The notes under the pieces are model-generated. The model made no database searches, was not told the DNA's origin, and saw only the letters and a list, made by a program, of their open reading frames with translations. Source: Streptomyces sp. CB02959 (GTDB taxonomy: Bacteria; Actinomycetota; Actinomycetes; Streptomycetales; Streptomycetaceae). From it: a stretch of DNA of 64,000 nucleotides. The stretch spans positions 53,439 to 117,438 of the forward strand of contig NZ_NNBP01000030.1 in NCBI RefSeq assembly GCF_002803155.1, in the 5' to 3' direction. Numbering within the stretch: the stretch's first letter is position 1; the number at the start of each line of letters is the position of its first letter. Positions 8,965-17,986 of this stretch are shown one piece after another. A program made the translations under genes and the position numbers.

Positions 8965-9204
8965 ATGGGCCCCTCCCCCCGTCGACGACGACGTAAACCA
9001 CGGCATGCCCGACCACGCGCCTCGCCGTGGAGGCGACCGTGCACGTCCTGCCTTGAGAACAGCGTGCGAATCCTGGCCAGCCAGGCCGATGTACTGCTGC
9101 TCCAGCAGCACGAATCCTGGCTCAACAAGGTCGCAGCCCTCGCTCTCCTGGGTCTGCACCTGAAGCGACTTAGCTCCCATAGCCGGTCGCACCAACAGAT
9201 GTAA
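8965..9204 (+). CDS. Small basic protein of unknown function
   Basis: 79 residues. The first 27 are dominated by arginine, histidine and proline (MGPSPRRRRRKPRHARPRAS); the rest is helical with leucines, VRILASQADVLLLQQHESW then LNKVAALALLGLHLKRL. AAGGAG precedes the ATG by about ten bases, and a perfect 12-bp terminator begins eight bases after the stop; both support a real transcript. I recognise no family. A helix-turn-helix gene follows on the same strand. Confidence 0.5.
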   Translation: MGPSPRRRRRKPRHARPRASPWRRPCTSCLENSVRILASQADVLLLQQHESWLNKVAALALLGLHLKRLSSHSRSHQQM

Positions 9205-9211
9205 ACAGCAC

Positions 9212-9240
9212 GCTGGGCGCCGCATGACGCGGCGCCCAGC
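9212..9240 (+). terminator. Perfect 12-bp hairpin terminator
   Basis: GCTGGGCGCCGC and GCGGCGCCCAGC enclose ATGAC, eight bases after the stop of the small basic ORF and 30 bases before the next start. Confidence 0.75.
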
Positions 9241-9269
9241 TCACTCCTTGCCGCACGCCCGGAGTCCGC

Positions 9270-9557
9270 ATGCATCAGACACGGCACCACATCGGAGTGG
9301 TCCTGCAGCAGATCTGCTCGCAAGCACGCTTGACGGCTGTTGAGGTAGCTCACGGGATCGGACGCGCTCCTCGCGACGTCGCCGACTTCCTGTCCGGCAA
9401 GAGGCTCCCCAGCAGAATCTTCATCTTGCATTTCGCGCAGATCAGCGGAACAGACCCGCAACTTCTACTCAGGGTCTGGGAAGACGAACATGAACGACAT
9501 CTCCGCCTGCCAGGCTGCAGAGAGAGACCTTGCACAGTTACCCGAAGCCCCCGTTAA
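9270..9557 (+). CDS. Small helix-turn-helix protein
   Basis: 95 residues. The middle (residues about 10-60) reads as an XRE-like DNA-binding unit: LTAVEVAHGIGRAPRDVADF, LSGKRLPSRIFILHFAQISG, then DPQLLLRVWEDEH. CGGAG lies seven bases before the ATG. The last 20 residues look unstructured and overlap a second short frame that begins at 9490, so an indel near the 3' end is possible. It may be an antitoxin-like or phage-like regulator; no partner gene is visible. Confidence 0.55.
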   Translation: MHQTRHHIGVVLQQICSQARLTAVEVAHGIGRAPRDVADFLSGKRLPSRIFILHFAQISGTDPQLLLRVWEDEHERHLRLPGCRERPCTVTRSPR

Positions 9558-9944
9558 CCGTCCACGCCACCGTCGTCGCCGCAACGGTCTGCCTTCGGTT
9601 CCAGCATGATCCGCCGAAAAGGACCTGACGCCGCCGACCCTGGACGAGCAATCGCCGGCCCTGGGCCAGCGCAGCGGACAACGAAGGCGTCCCAGCAAAC
9701 GAGCGGGAATCACTGCAAGCACTCTTCATGTGCGGAAGACTCGGGCCGCGGGGCCGCCCGCGAAAACTGGGGAGTTACGGGTCGGGCGGCCCCACCGCAC
9801 ACACCGCTCCCGGACCGAGCAGGCGCCGAGTACGAGGCGACCACCTTTCCCACACCCAGGTTCCCGACTTTCGCCCCCAGGCCCGCTCTCAGCCGTCGGC
9901 CACCCAACGCCAAAGCTGTCGTCCCCCGCGATACAACGATCACG

Positions 9945-10141
9945 ATGACGGCGGAGAAAGGGAAGGGCGAGAAGGACTTCAAGCCGACCATCCCCATCCA
10001 GGAAAACTCCGCACAGAAGGAGGTCGCGCTGAAGAAGCAGTTCAACAACAACCCCGAGACGACCGGCTGTCCAACGGTTCGACGCGAACAGCCCCGTCGG
10101 GTACACCCTGCCGGCCACAGGCGCGGATTCAGCGCGACTCT
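9945..10141 (+). pseudogene. Possible frameshifted small gene
   Basis: One frame gives MTAEKGKGEKDFKPTIPIQE and then KKQFNNNPETTG; the neighbouring frame continues FDANSPVGYTLPATGADSA to a stop. The joined peptide looks protein-like (charged start, well-spaced hydrophobics) but matches no family I know, has no clear ribosome site and needs a one-base shift near 10077. The surrounding 9558-10167 has no other credible gene. Confidence 0.25.
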
Positions 10142-10167
10142 GATTGGACTGACACTCCATCACCAAA

Positions 10168-10396
10168 GTCAGCATTGGGTCAGCATGCAACCGGCCAGAG
10201 GCGGTGACAGGTGGCAACACATGCACATGCCTAAAATCCACGCTGCACTGCCCCTGAGCTGCGAAGATGCTGGTCAACTCGCCGCATCCAACACACCCCG
10301 CCGAGCCCGGTGCCTATGGAAGCCGAAGAGGCACGGCAAGGCATCGTTGCAGGTCAGAGGGCATTTCCAGGTCAGCAAGTCAGCACAAAGTCAGCA
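10168..10396. repeat. Dispersed element R1, copy A, framed by GTCAGCA boxes
   Basis: Two GTCAGCA heptamers (10168, 10179) and three more (10371, 10379, 10390) frame about 185 bases that include ACATGCACATGC and GAAGATGCTGG. The same layout and many identical segments recur at 34846-35084. No protein frame is conserved between the copies, so it behaves like a non-coding element. Confidence 0.7.
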
Positions 10397-10826
10397 TCGG
10401 CGGCGTTACGCCGGGAAACAGGCCGACTCCCGGGGGTCATGCGGCGCGCCGTGGTCCAGACCTCCGCAGCGTCCGGGGTCGAGATCCGATGCCAGTTGTC
10501 GCACCACACAGTACAATTTCCCCGCCATTGCGAAAAGCATCCAGACTTCCCGGAGTTGGACCGCGCTGATATCGGCAGCCCCGACGCCCGTTGCATTTAG
10601 CTGTCCAACTAGGTTGGCATCACGCTGCGTTGTGGCTGGGCCGCTGGTACCGCCGGGCGCCCGAGCAGGAACACTGCGCTGTTCTCTCCTTACGCGCACG
10701 GTTTACTGCTCGCCTTGTCCTGGCCGGCGCCACCGTGGTGACAGCGGTCGCGGAGTTTGGGTATCCGCCGCGGCCGCTGAACGGCGAGTATCCGCAAGGG
10801 GGCTGCTGTGGTGGCACGCCACGAAC

Positions 10827-10931
10827 ATGCTGCTCGCCGCAACCAGCATCGCGATTGCGGGCCTGACCGTCTATGCCCTGCTGTGGCAAACACGCCGCGC
10901 CGTCGGCGCTCTTTCGCGGAAGCTCGCGTGA
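10827..10931 (+). CDS. 34-residue membrane protein, coupled to the next frame
   Basis: MLLAATSIAIAGLTVYALLW followed by QTRRAVGALSRKLA: one hydrophobic helix and a basic tail. The stop overlaps the next start as TGATG, the form of translational coupling common among small membrane genes of actinobacterial mobile elements. No good ribosome site precedes this ATG, so translation may begin further upstream in the same frame. Function unknown. Confidence 0.4.
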   Translation: MLLAATSIAIAGLTVYALLWQTRRAVGALSRKLA

Positions 10932-11105
10932 TGCGCAAGAACCTCCTGATTGGTCTGCGGCTACTACCTCCTCGGCGGTGGCATGGATGCACAAGGCAAC
11001 TGGGACGCCCTCCTCGGCTGGGGCGCCGTCGCTCTCACCGCAGTACCGCTCACCGCCGCGGCAGCCTACGGACTCAAGCACGCGGTCGTACGCCTGCACC
11101 GATGA
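10931..11105 (+). pseudogene. Small membrane protein gene with a frameshift
   Basis: The frame starts MRKNLLIG; one extra base near 10955 moves the rest into the next frame, YYLLGGGMDAQGNWDALLGW then ALTAVPLTAAAAYGLKHAVV. The reconstructed protein of about 57 residues has two hydrophobic segments around GNWDALLGWG. It is coupled to the preceding small ORF. It resembles the small spread or membrane proteins of integrative elements in size and arrangement only. Confidence 0.4.
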
Positions 11106-11146
11106 CGCTGACCGCCGTCCCTCTCGTCGCGGTGGCTCGTGCGGGA

Positions 11147-11350
11147 TCAACTACGCCGTACTGCGCTTGTTCCGTCGGTCAGCCCCGCACCATAGGCGAT
11201 GAACGCGGCCTGGACGCGGTGCGCGGCGTCCGGCTTGGCGAGGATGCGGTTGACCTAGACTTTCACCGTGCCGGTCTCCACGCCGATCCGCCGGGCGATC
11301 TCGGCGTTGGTGAGCCCGGCGCCGAGCATGGCGACGACTTCCTTCGCTCC
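11147..11350 (-). pseudogene. LuxR-type DNA-binding domain relic
   Basis: The minus strand encodes EVVAMLGAGLTNAEIARRIG then VETGTVKV, a TAG stop at 11252-11254, and in the same frame VNRILAKPDAAHRVQAAFIA. This is the C-terminal helix-turn-helix of a LuxR/NarL response regulator split by a nonsense codon. The receiver domain is missing; the sequence upstream belongs to another gene on the plus strand. Confidence 0.8.
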
Positions 11351-11373
11351 CCCCCATGAGAGGAGGGCGGCAC

Positions 11374-11725
11374 TGTGCCCGCGCTCAGGAAGACCCTTCA
11401 CCTCTGCTGTGTCCGCCACCGCCCTTGCCGCAGGACTCAGCCTCGGCACGGGCGCGCCAGCGAACGCCGCAAGTTGCCCCTCGTCCGCATCTCCGAAGAT
11501 CCCGGGCGCACGGCCCCTTGGGTGCTGAGCTGCTCCGGCGGCACGCTCAAGGTTTACGGCTGGGTCGAAGACACCCGCGTGGACGGCCGGGACGCGCTCG
11601 TCGAGGTGTGGCCGGGAGGCGGTCACCACTGGCGCCTGGTTGACGCACGCGGGATGGGCGAGAGGATGAACTTCGAGTTCCCCGGGACGACCTCGGCGTC
11701 CATAAAGCTGCGCCTCAGCGGCTGA
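11374..11725 (+). pseudogene. Small secreted protein with two compensating frameshifts
   Basis: A GTG at 11374 with AGGAGG upstream starts VPALRKT. The signal-peptide core FTSAVSATALAAGLSLGTGA with a PANAA cleavage region lies in the next frame. The mature part GGTLKVYGWVEDTRV and GRDALVEVWPGGGHHWRLVD returns to the first frame and ends RLRSG-like at 11725. Joined, it is an exported protein of about 115 residues with a small beta-rich domain. Two opposite indels this close suggest base-calling error as much as decay. Confidence 0.55.
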
Positions 11726-11885
11726 CCAGACATGGGCTGGCCTCGGCGGAAACCTGAAAGCCGCCAGTAGTTGATCCCTCCAGCACCCTGCCACCGCTCA
11801 GCACCACACCCTCGAAGCCGTGGTCCCGCGGTACGTCTTCGCGGGCCGACAGCGGCCTGCCGGCCATCCCCTCGCGCGTCGGACG

Positions 11886-13370
11886 TCAGCTCCTCAGGGT
11901 CGCCATCCATGCCTCGACCTCGTCGGAGCGGCGCGGCAGGGCCGCCGACAGGTTCCGGTTGCCGTCTTCGGTGACCAGGACGTCATCCTCGATGCGGACG
12001 CCGATGCCGCGGTACTCCTCGGGCACGGTCAGGTCGTCGGCCTGGAAGTACAGACCTGGTTCGACCGTGAGAACCATGCCGGGCTCCAGCGTGCCGTCGA
12101 CGTACGTCTCGGTGCGGGCGGTGGCGCAGTCGTGCACGTCCATGCCGAGCATGTGGCCGGTGCCGTGCAGCGTCCAGCGGCGCTGGAGGCCCAGCTCCAG
12201 GACCCGCTCGACCGGGCCCTCGACCAGACCCCACTCGACCAGCTTCTCGGCCAGGACGTGCTGCGCGGCGTCGTGGAAGTCGCGGTACGTGGCGCCCGGC
12301 TGCACGGCCGCGATACCGGCCTCCTGGGCCTCGTACACCGCGTCGTAGATCGTCTTCTGGAGCTTGCTGAAGCGCCCGTTGACCGGGAGCGTGCGGGTGA
12401 CGTCGGCGGTGTAGTACGTGTGCGTCTCCACGCCCGCGTCGAGCAGGAGCAGGTCGCCGGAGCGGACCGGGCCGTCGTTGCGCAACCAGTGCAGGGTGCA
12501 GGCGTGCGGGCCGGCGGCGGCGATGGTGCCGTAGCCGACGTCGTTTCCTTCCACACGCGCGCGGAGGAAGAACGTGCCCTCGATGTAGCGCTCGCTGGTC
12601 ACCTCGGCTTTGTCGAGGACCTTGACCACATCCTCGAAGCCGCGCACGGTCGATTCGACGGCCTTCTGCAGCTCGCCGACCTCGAAGTCGTCTTTGATCA
12701 GCCGCATCTCGGAGAGGAAGACACGCAGCTCCTCGTCGCGCTCGGTGGTGGCCTTGTCGGTCAGCGCCGCCTCGATGCCCGCGTCGTGGCGGCGCACGAC
12801 GCGGACCGGACCGGTGGCCTCGCGCAGCGCGTCGGGCAGCTCGCGCACGTCGGAGGCCGGGATGGCATACAGCTGCTCTGCCTCGGCCAGGGAGTGGCGG
12901 CGGCCGACCCACAGCTCGCCCTGGCCCGACAGCCAGAACTCGCCGTTCTCGCGGTCGGAGCGAGGCAGGAGGTAGATCGTCGCCTCGTGGCCCTCGCCCA
13001 TGGGCTCCAGCACGAGGACGCCGCCCTCGGCCTGGTTGCCGGTGAGGTACGCGTACTCGACCGACGCGCGGAAAGGGTAGTCGGTGTCGTTGGAGCGGGT
13101 CTTCAGGTTGCCCGCGGGGACGACCAGGCGCTCGCCCGGGAAGCGCGCGGACAGCGCGGCGCGGCGGGCGGCGGTCTCCGCGGCCTGGGGAATCGGCTCC
13201 AGATCTCGCAGCTCCGTGTCCGACCAGCCGCTCTTCATGTTCTCGGCAAGCTCATCGGACACGCCCTGGTACAGGCCGTTCTTCCGCTGCTCGATCGGCT
13301 CCTTCAGCGCGGCGGGGCACGCTGCGCTACGGGCTTCCTCTGCCCTGGACGAATAGACCACCTCGGTCAC
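11886..13370 (-). CDS. pepP: Xaa-Pro aminopeptidase (M24B family)
   Basis: 494 residues, normal for actinobacterial aminopeptidase P. The N-terminal AMP_N domain (about 50-200) includes FPGERLVVPAGNLKTRSNDT. The pita-bread catalytic domain carries all five metal ligands: D in LLLLDAGVE, D in YYTADVTRT, H in GTGHMLGMDVHD, E in LTVEPGLY and E in GVRIEDDVLVT. It removes N-terminal residues that precede proline, in the cytoplasm. The start is a GTG with AGGAGG upstream. It is divergent from a SnoaL-like gene across 300 bases with palindromic sites. Confidence 0.95.
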   Translation of the reverse strand: MTEVVYSSRAEEARSAACPAALKEPIEQRKNGLYQGVSDELAENMKSGWSDTELRDLEPIPQAAETAARRAALSARFPGERLVVPAGNLKTRSNDTDYPFRASVEYAYLTGNQAEGGVLVLEPMGEGHEATIYLLPRSDRENGEFWLSGQGELWVGRRHSLAEAEQLYAIPASDVRELPDALREATGPVRVVRRHDAGIEAALTDKATTERDEELRVFLSEMRLIKDDFEVGELQKAVESTVRGFEDVVKVLDKAEVTSERYIEGTFFLRARVEGNDVGYGTIAAAGPHACTLHWLRNDGPVRSGDLLLLDAGVETHTYYTADVTRTLPVNGRFSKLQKTIYDAVYEAQEAGIAAVQPGATYRDFHDAAQHVLAEKLVEWGLVEGPVERVLELGLQRRWTLHGTGHMLGMDVHDCATARTETYVDGTLEPGMVLTVEPGLYFQADDLTVPEEYRGIGVRIEDDVLVTEDGNRNLSAALPRRSDEVEAWMATLRS

Positions 13371-13439
13371 CGTTCCTCCTCGCTACGACACGGGTCGCCC
13401 CAGGGTGCCGCGCGCCTCTTGCTGCCGCCTGTGCGCACT

Positions 13440-13606
13440 GCATAAAGGCGTATGCGAAGTAGTGCGCCGGGCACCGAGTGCGGGGTTGGACGACGCATAG
13501 CCTCTGCCTCGGGGGCTGCGGCCCATGCCCAAGCCGGAGACCGGTCGGGTCACCTGCGTGTCCGTGGGCGGTGCAGCCCCCCACTCATACGCCGACGTGG
13601 CGTATG
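13440..13606. promoter_or_regulatory. Palindromic sites between pepP and the SnoaL-like gene
   Basis: A perfect inverted repeat, CATACGCC (13586-13593) and GGCGTATG (13599-13606) around GACGT, lies 65 bases before the SnoaL-like start. A related site, GCATA and TATGC, lies at 13440-13455 and again contains GGCGTATG, near pepP. Two copies of the same half-site between divergent genes suggest one regulator acting on both. Confidence 0.45.
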
Positions 13607-13670
13607 GGCTGCCTTGCAGCTGACGCTCAGCAATCCCCTGCCTGAGCCTGAAACTCCCGGAGGTACTCCC

Positions 13671-14147
13671 ATGCCCACACCCGTCCCGGCCGGCTCGGCT
13701 GCCCGTCCTGGGGTCTCATCGTCGCAAAGGGAGGCCATCTGGGCAGTGATCACTCGCATGTATGCGGCGTACGCGTCCGGTGACCGGGCGGCGGTCGACG
13801 CGGGCCTCGATCCTGAGGCGACAATCTGGGATTCGGCAGCTGCTCCCCTGCTGCTCGGCAGGCGAGACCTCAATCGGCTGCGCGACGAGCGGACTGTGGC
13901 CGACGGAGGGCCGGCCGAATCGGCTCTTCGCGCGTACGACCCGGTGGTCGACGTCTTCGGCGATGTGGCCGTGGTGCGCTACTGGCTTCGCGTCGACTTT
14001 GCTTCCGGACCGGATGGGCTTCCGATGCGACCGGAGTTGGTGCGCAACACCGCAGTGCTACGAGGAGACGCCGGTGGCAGGTGGCTCATCGTGCATCTCC
14101 ACGAGGATGTGCATCAGCAGGGAGGGCTGCTCGCCGACGACACGTGA
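13671..14147 (+). CDS. SnoaL/NTF2-like small protein
   Basis: 158 residues from an ATG with GGAGG ten bases upstream. The sequence has the SnoaL/DUF4440 pattern: helix EAIWAVITRMYAAYASGDRA, the pocket strand DPEATIWDS, VVDVFGDVAVVRYWLRVDF, and the closing strand GGRWLIVHLHEDVHQQ. Such cone-fold proteins are small enzymes or ligand binders, and the substrate cannot be told from sequence. The hydantoinase genes begin 110 bases downstream on the same strand, so it may be the first gene of that unit. Confidence 0.8.
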   Translation: MPTPVPAGSAARPGVSSSQREAIWAVITRMYAAYASGDRAAVDAGLDPEATIWDSAAAPLLLGRRDLNRLRDERTVADGGPAESALRAYDPVVDVFGDVAVVRYWLRVDFASGPDGLPMRPELVRNTAVLRGDAGGRWLIVHLHEDVHQQGGLLADDT

Positions 14148-14258
14148 GTCCTGTGCGGTGTGCACGTTCGGCACGCTCGGTTCATGCACTTCGCACAGCA
14201 GCCGCGGATCGTCTCCTGGTTGCCTTCCGTGCGTTCCTCGAACCGCAGGGAGGCGGGC

Positions 14259-16304
14259 ATGACTTATCGGGTGGCCATGGATATCGGTGGCACCTTCACC
14301 GATGTCGTCGCGTATGACGAGGCACACGGCACCTATGTGGCGGCGAAGGCCCCGACGACCCCGGGCGATCTGGCAGAGGGTGTGTTCACGGCGCTGGAAC
14401 GCGTCGTGGACGACCTGATGGCGATTTCCTTCTTCGTACACGGCACCACTCAGGGCCTTAACGCGCTGCTGGAGCGCAAGGGCGCACGCATGCTGCTCCT
14501 CATGTCCGAGGGTATGCGCGACGTGTACCACATCGCGCGCGGCAATCGCGACCGGATGTTCGATTTGCAGTACCGCAAACCCGTGCCTTTGGTGGAGCGA
14601 CAGGCCACGGCGGAAGTGGGCGGTCGGCTCGATTGGAAGGGCGAGGAGCTGCGGCCGCTGGACGAGGCGGCGGTACGCTCAGCGGCCCGGCGGGCGCGCG
14701 ATGAGGGCTGCACGGCGGTCGCCGTGTCGTTCCTCTTCAGCTACGTCAACCCCGCGCACGAGCTGCGGGCAGGGGAGATCCTCGCGCAGGAGCTGGACGA
14801 CGACGTCATGATCGTCCTCTCGCATCAGGTGGCGAGTGAATGGCGGGAGTACGAGCGGACCTCGTCTGCCGTGCTGGACGCGTACACGGGGCCGGTCGTA
14901 CGACGGTATCTCGGGCGGATCGAGGAGCGGTTCGCCGAGCGCGGCTTGGGCGTGCCGGTGCAGATCATGCAGTCATCCGGAGGGGTGGTCAACGCCGACT
15001 TCGCGCGCCGCAATCCGCTGCAGACGCTGCTGTCGGGGCCGGTCGGCGGCACCATGGGCGGGGTCGCCGCGGCGGCGCTGCTCGGTCGGCCCAACGCCAT
15101 CTGCATCGACATGGGCGGTACCTCCTTCGACGTGTCGCTGGTTCTCCACGGCCGGCCCGACATCTCCAATGAGGGCGTCGCGGATGGCTTCCCGGTGCTG
15201 ATGCCGCTGGTCAATCTGCACACCATCGGCGCAGGCGGCGGATCGATCGCCACTGCGGAAGCAGGCGGGCTGCGGGTAGGGCCCGAGTCGGCCGGCGCCG
15301 TGCCGGGGCCGGCCTGCTACGGGCGCGGCGGCACCGCCCCCACCGTCACCGACGCCAACGTCGTGCTGGGGCGGGTCGACCCCGACTGGTTCGCAGGCGG
15401 TCACATGACACTCGATGTGGCCGCCGCACACCGGGCGGTCGGCGTGCTGGCCGACCGTCTCGGGATGGGCAAGGAGGCGTTGGCGCACGGCATCTGCCAG
15501 GTTGCCAACGCCAAGATGGCGCAGGCCATTCGCACCCTGACCGTCGAGCACGGCTTGGAGCCAAGGGAGTTCACCCTCTTGGCCTTCGGCGGTGCCGGCC
15601 CGATGCACGCCGCGGAGATCGCCCGGGAGCTGGGCGTCGAAGAGGTCGTGGTGCCGCGTTTCCCGGGAGCGTTCTCCGCCTGGGGCATGCTCGGCACCGA
15701 GGTGCGCCGCGACTTCACCCGCCAGTTCTTCACTCCAGGCGACGCCCTGGACAGCACCGCGATGGCCGGGGCGCTCGGCGCGCTGGAAACACAGGCCCTG
15801 GACGCGCTGGGGGAGCAGGGCGTGCCCGGCGAGCGGCGACGGGTCGAGCACGCCATCGACATGCGCTACCAGGGGCAGGACTACACCCTGACCGTGCCGC
15901 TTGAGGCCGCCGACGAACCACTGCGCGAAGGCTTCCTCGCCCAAGCCGCGGCCAGATTCGCAGCTCTGCACGAGCAGCGCTACGGTCATGCGACGCCCGA
16001 GGCGCCCGTGGAGTTCGTGACGCTGCGCACGACCGGCTTCGGCGCGCTGCCCGAGGCTGCACCCGCCCCGTACACCCCGCAACGCGGCGCGGATCCGGGG
16101 GCTGGGCACACCAAGTCCGTGAAGTTCGGCGGCACCTCGTACAAGACGCCCGTGCTGCGCCGTGAACGCCTCGCGTCAGGCGAGCAGTTCGCAGGCCCCG
16201 CGATCGTGGTCGAGGCCACGTCCACCATTGTCGTCCCACCGGACGCCACCGTCGCCGTCGACTCCCACGGCTTCCTCATCATGAAACTCGGAGGCACCGC
16301 GTGA
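14259..16304 (+). CDS. hyuA: Hydantoinase/oxoprolinase subunit A
   Basis: 681 residues. It begins MTYRVAMDIGGTFTDVVAYD, the ATP-binding start of the actin-like fold. HGTTQGLNALLERKG, the second phosphate motif CIDMGGTSFDVSLV, TIGAGGGSIA, and a C-terminal HyuA_C region ending with a beta segment follow. HyuA and HyuB together perform ATP-dependent opening of five-membered cyclic amides such as hydantoins, N-methylhydantoin or 5-oxoproline; the substrate is not determined by sequence. GGGAGG precedes the ATG. The stop overlaps the hyuB GTG, so the pair is translationally coupled. Confidence 0.94.
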   Translation: MTYRVAMDIGGTFTDVVAYDEAHGTYVAAKAPTTPGDLAEGVFTALERVVDDLMAISFFVHGTTQGLNALLERKGARMLLLMSEGMRDVYHIARGNRDRMFDLQYRKPVPLVERQATAEVGGRLDWKGEELRPLDEAAVRSAARRARDEGCTAVAVSFLFSYVNPAHELRAGEILAQELDDDVMIVLSHQVASEWREYERTSSAVLDAYTGPVVRRYLGRIEERFAERGLGVPVQIMQSSGGVVNADFARRNPLQTLLSGPVGGTMGGVAAAALLGRPNAICIDMGGTSFDVSLVLHGRPDISNEGVADGFPVLMPLVNLHTIGAGGGSIATAEAGGLRVGPESAGAVPGPACYGRGGTAPTVTDANVVLGRVDPDWFAGGHMTLDVAAAHRAVGVLADRLGMGKEALAHGICQVANAKMAQAIRTLTVEHGLEPREFTLLAFGGAGPMHAAEIARELGVEEVVVPRFPGAFSAWGMLGTEVRRDFTRQFFTPGDALDSTAMAGALGALETQALDALGEQGVPGERRRVEHAIDMRYQGQDYTLTVPLEAADEPLREGFLAQAAARFAALHEQRYGHATPEAPVEFVTLRTTGFGALPEAAPAPYTPQRGADPGAGHTKSVKFGGTSYKTPVLRRERLASGEQFAGPAIVVEATSTIVVPPDATVAVDSHGFLIMKLGGTA

Positions 16305-17986
16305 ACACCCCAACCCCCGTGATCGACCCGGTCACCACTGAGATCATCCGCTGCGCCCTGCTCCAGGCAGCGGAGGACATGAACACGACCCTGATCAGGT
16401 CGGCGTACACGCCCACCATCTACGAGGCCAAGGACTGCGCGGTCGCCCTCCTAGACCGCGACCACCACGTGCTGGGCCAGTCGTCCGGACTGCCGATCTT
16501 CCTGGGCAACCTGGAGGAGTGCACGCGCGCGACGGAGCGCATGTACGGCCGCGAGGTATGGCAGGAGGGCGACGTCTGGGTGCTCAACGACTCCTACATC
16601 GGTGGCACCCACCTCAATGACGTCACGGTCTATGCGCCCATCCACGTGCACGGTGAAGTGGTGGGGTTCGCGGCATCCCGGGCGCACTGGATCGACATGG
16701 GATCCAAGGACCCAGGCGGGTCGATGGACTCCACAACGATCTACCAGGAGGGTCTGCGCATGGGCCCGCTGAAGATTTACGAAGCCGGCGAACCCTGCCT
16801 GCTGACACAGGACTTGATCGCCCGGCAAGTCCGTTTCCCGCACCCTACCCTGGGTGACATGCGTGCCCAGGTCGCCTGCGCGCGCACCGGTGCCAGGCGC
16901 CTTGCGGAGATCGTCGAGCGCTGGGGCATGGACACCCTTCTTGCCGCCCGTGACGCGATCTTCGAGCAGACCGAGCGCCTGGAGCGCGAGCAGATCGCCG
17001 CGATCGAGGACGGCGTGTACGAGGCCACCGGCCGACTTGACAACGACGGCATCGACCTGGATACGCCCCTGCACGTCAGCGTCCGCGTCACCGTTGACGG
17101 CGACCGTATGACGATGGACGTCACCGACTGCGCCGACCAGGCCGCCGGCCCGGTCAACTGCGGCGCCGCGCAGACCGTCGCCGCCTGCCGGGTCGGCTAC
17201 AAGCTGCTGGTGAGCGGAGACGTGCCGCTCAACGGCGGCTCCTTCAAGCCCCTTGAGGTGCTGACCCGGCCCGGCTCCATGCTCGCCGCCGTGGAGCCGG
17301 CGGCCTGCCAGTACTACTACTCGCACCTGGGCCTTGTCATCGACCTCGTGGTCAAGGCCCTGGCTCCCGCGCTGCCGCAGAAGGCTGCCGCGGCCTCATA
17401 CGGCGATTCGATGATCGTGCAGTTCAGCGGGACCGATCCGCGCACCGGCCAGCTGTTCGTCTCCCAGGAGGCCACCGTCGGCGGCTGGGGCGCCTGGCAG
17501 GCCGGCGACGGTGAGTCGTGCCTGATCAACAATGTCAACGGCTCGCTGCGCGACATGCCGGTCGAGGTGCTGGAAACGCTCTTCCCGGTCCGGGTGGAAG
17601 AGTACGCGGTCCGTGCCGACTCGGCCGGGGTCGGGCGCACCCGCGGCGGCAACGGTGTCGTACGCCAGTACCGGTTCACCTGCGACCAGAACCTGTCCCT
17701 GTGGTGGGAACGGTCGGTGACCCCAGCATGGGGTCTCTTCGGCGGAACATCGGGGGCGCCACCCCGGGTGACCCTCAACCCCGGCCGGGGCGACGAGCGT
17801 TCACTGCTGAAGGCCAACGCCCTGCTGGTACGGGAGGACGACGTGCTGCGCTGCGAGAGTGGTGGCGGGGGCGCTTTCGGGCCGGCCGCCGAGCGCCCGG
17901 CCGAGGCGGTCGCCGATGACGTCCGTCAGGGACTGCTCAGCGAGGCACGGGCGCGAGCCGACTACCCGGCTCACTCACGTCGCTGA
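16301..17986 (+). CDS. hyuB: Hydantoinase/oxoprolinase subunit B
   Basis: 561 residues, full HyuB length. It contains the family hallmarks IIRCALLQAAEDMNTTLIRS, EAKDCAVALLD, VWVLNDSYIGGTHLNDVTVY, DCADQAAGPVNCG and the glycine-rich GGNGVVRQYRF. HyuB partners HyuA in the cytoplasmic ATP-dependent hydantoinase. The GTG start overlaps the hyuA stop by four bases. Its 3' end overlaps the convergent pucR gene by 12 bases, so transcription of the two units may interfere. Confidence 0.94.
   Translation: MNTPTPVIDPVTTEIIRCALLQAAEDMNTTLIRSAYTPTIYEAKDCAVALLDRDHHVLGQSSGLPIFLGNLEECTRATERMYGREVWQEGDVWVLNDSYIGGTHLNDVTVYAPIHVHGEVVGFAASRAHWIDMGSKDPGGSMDSTTIYQEGLRMGPLKIYEAGEPCLLTQDLIARQVRFPHPTLGDMRAQVACARTGARRLAEIVERWGMDTLLAARDAIFEQTERLEREQIAAIEDGVYEATGRLDNDGIDLDTPLHVSVRVTVDGDRMTMDVTDCADQAAGPVNCGAAQTVAACRVGYKLLVSGDVPLNGGSFKPLEVLTRPGSMLAAVEPAACQYYYSHLGLVIDLVVKALAPALPQKAAAASYGDSMIVQFSGTDPRTGQLFVSQEATVGGWGAWQAGDGESCLINNVNGSLRDMPVEVLETLFPVRVEEYAVRADSAGVGRTRGGNGVVRQYRFTCDQNLSLWWERSVTPAWGLFGGTSGAPPRVTLNPGRGDERSLLKANALLVREDDVLRCESGGGGAFGPAAERPAEAVADDVRQGLLSEARARADYPAHSRR

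Noticed and set aside
10100..10141. LPATG sortase motif in a frameshifted peptide
   Set aside because: No hydrophobic helix or basic tail follows LPATG, so it is not a sortase substrate.
9606..10931. A 441-codon plus-strand frame
   Set aside because: Arg/Pro/Ser-rich composition, no ribosome site, and it runs through the R1 repeat; a chance frame in GC-rich DNA.
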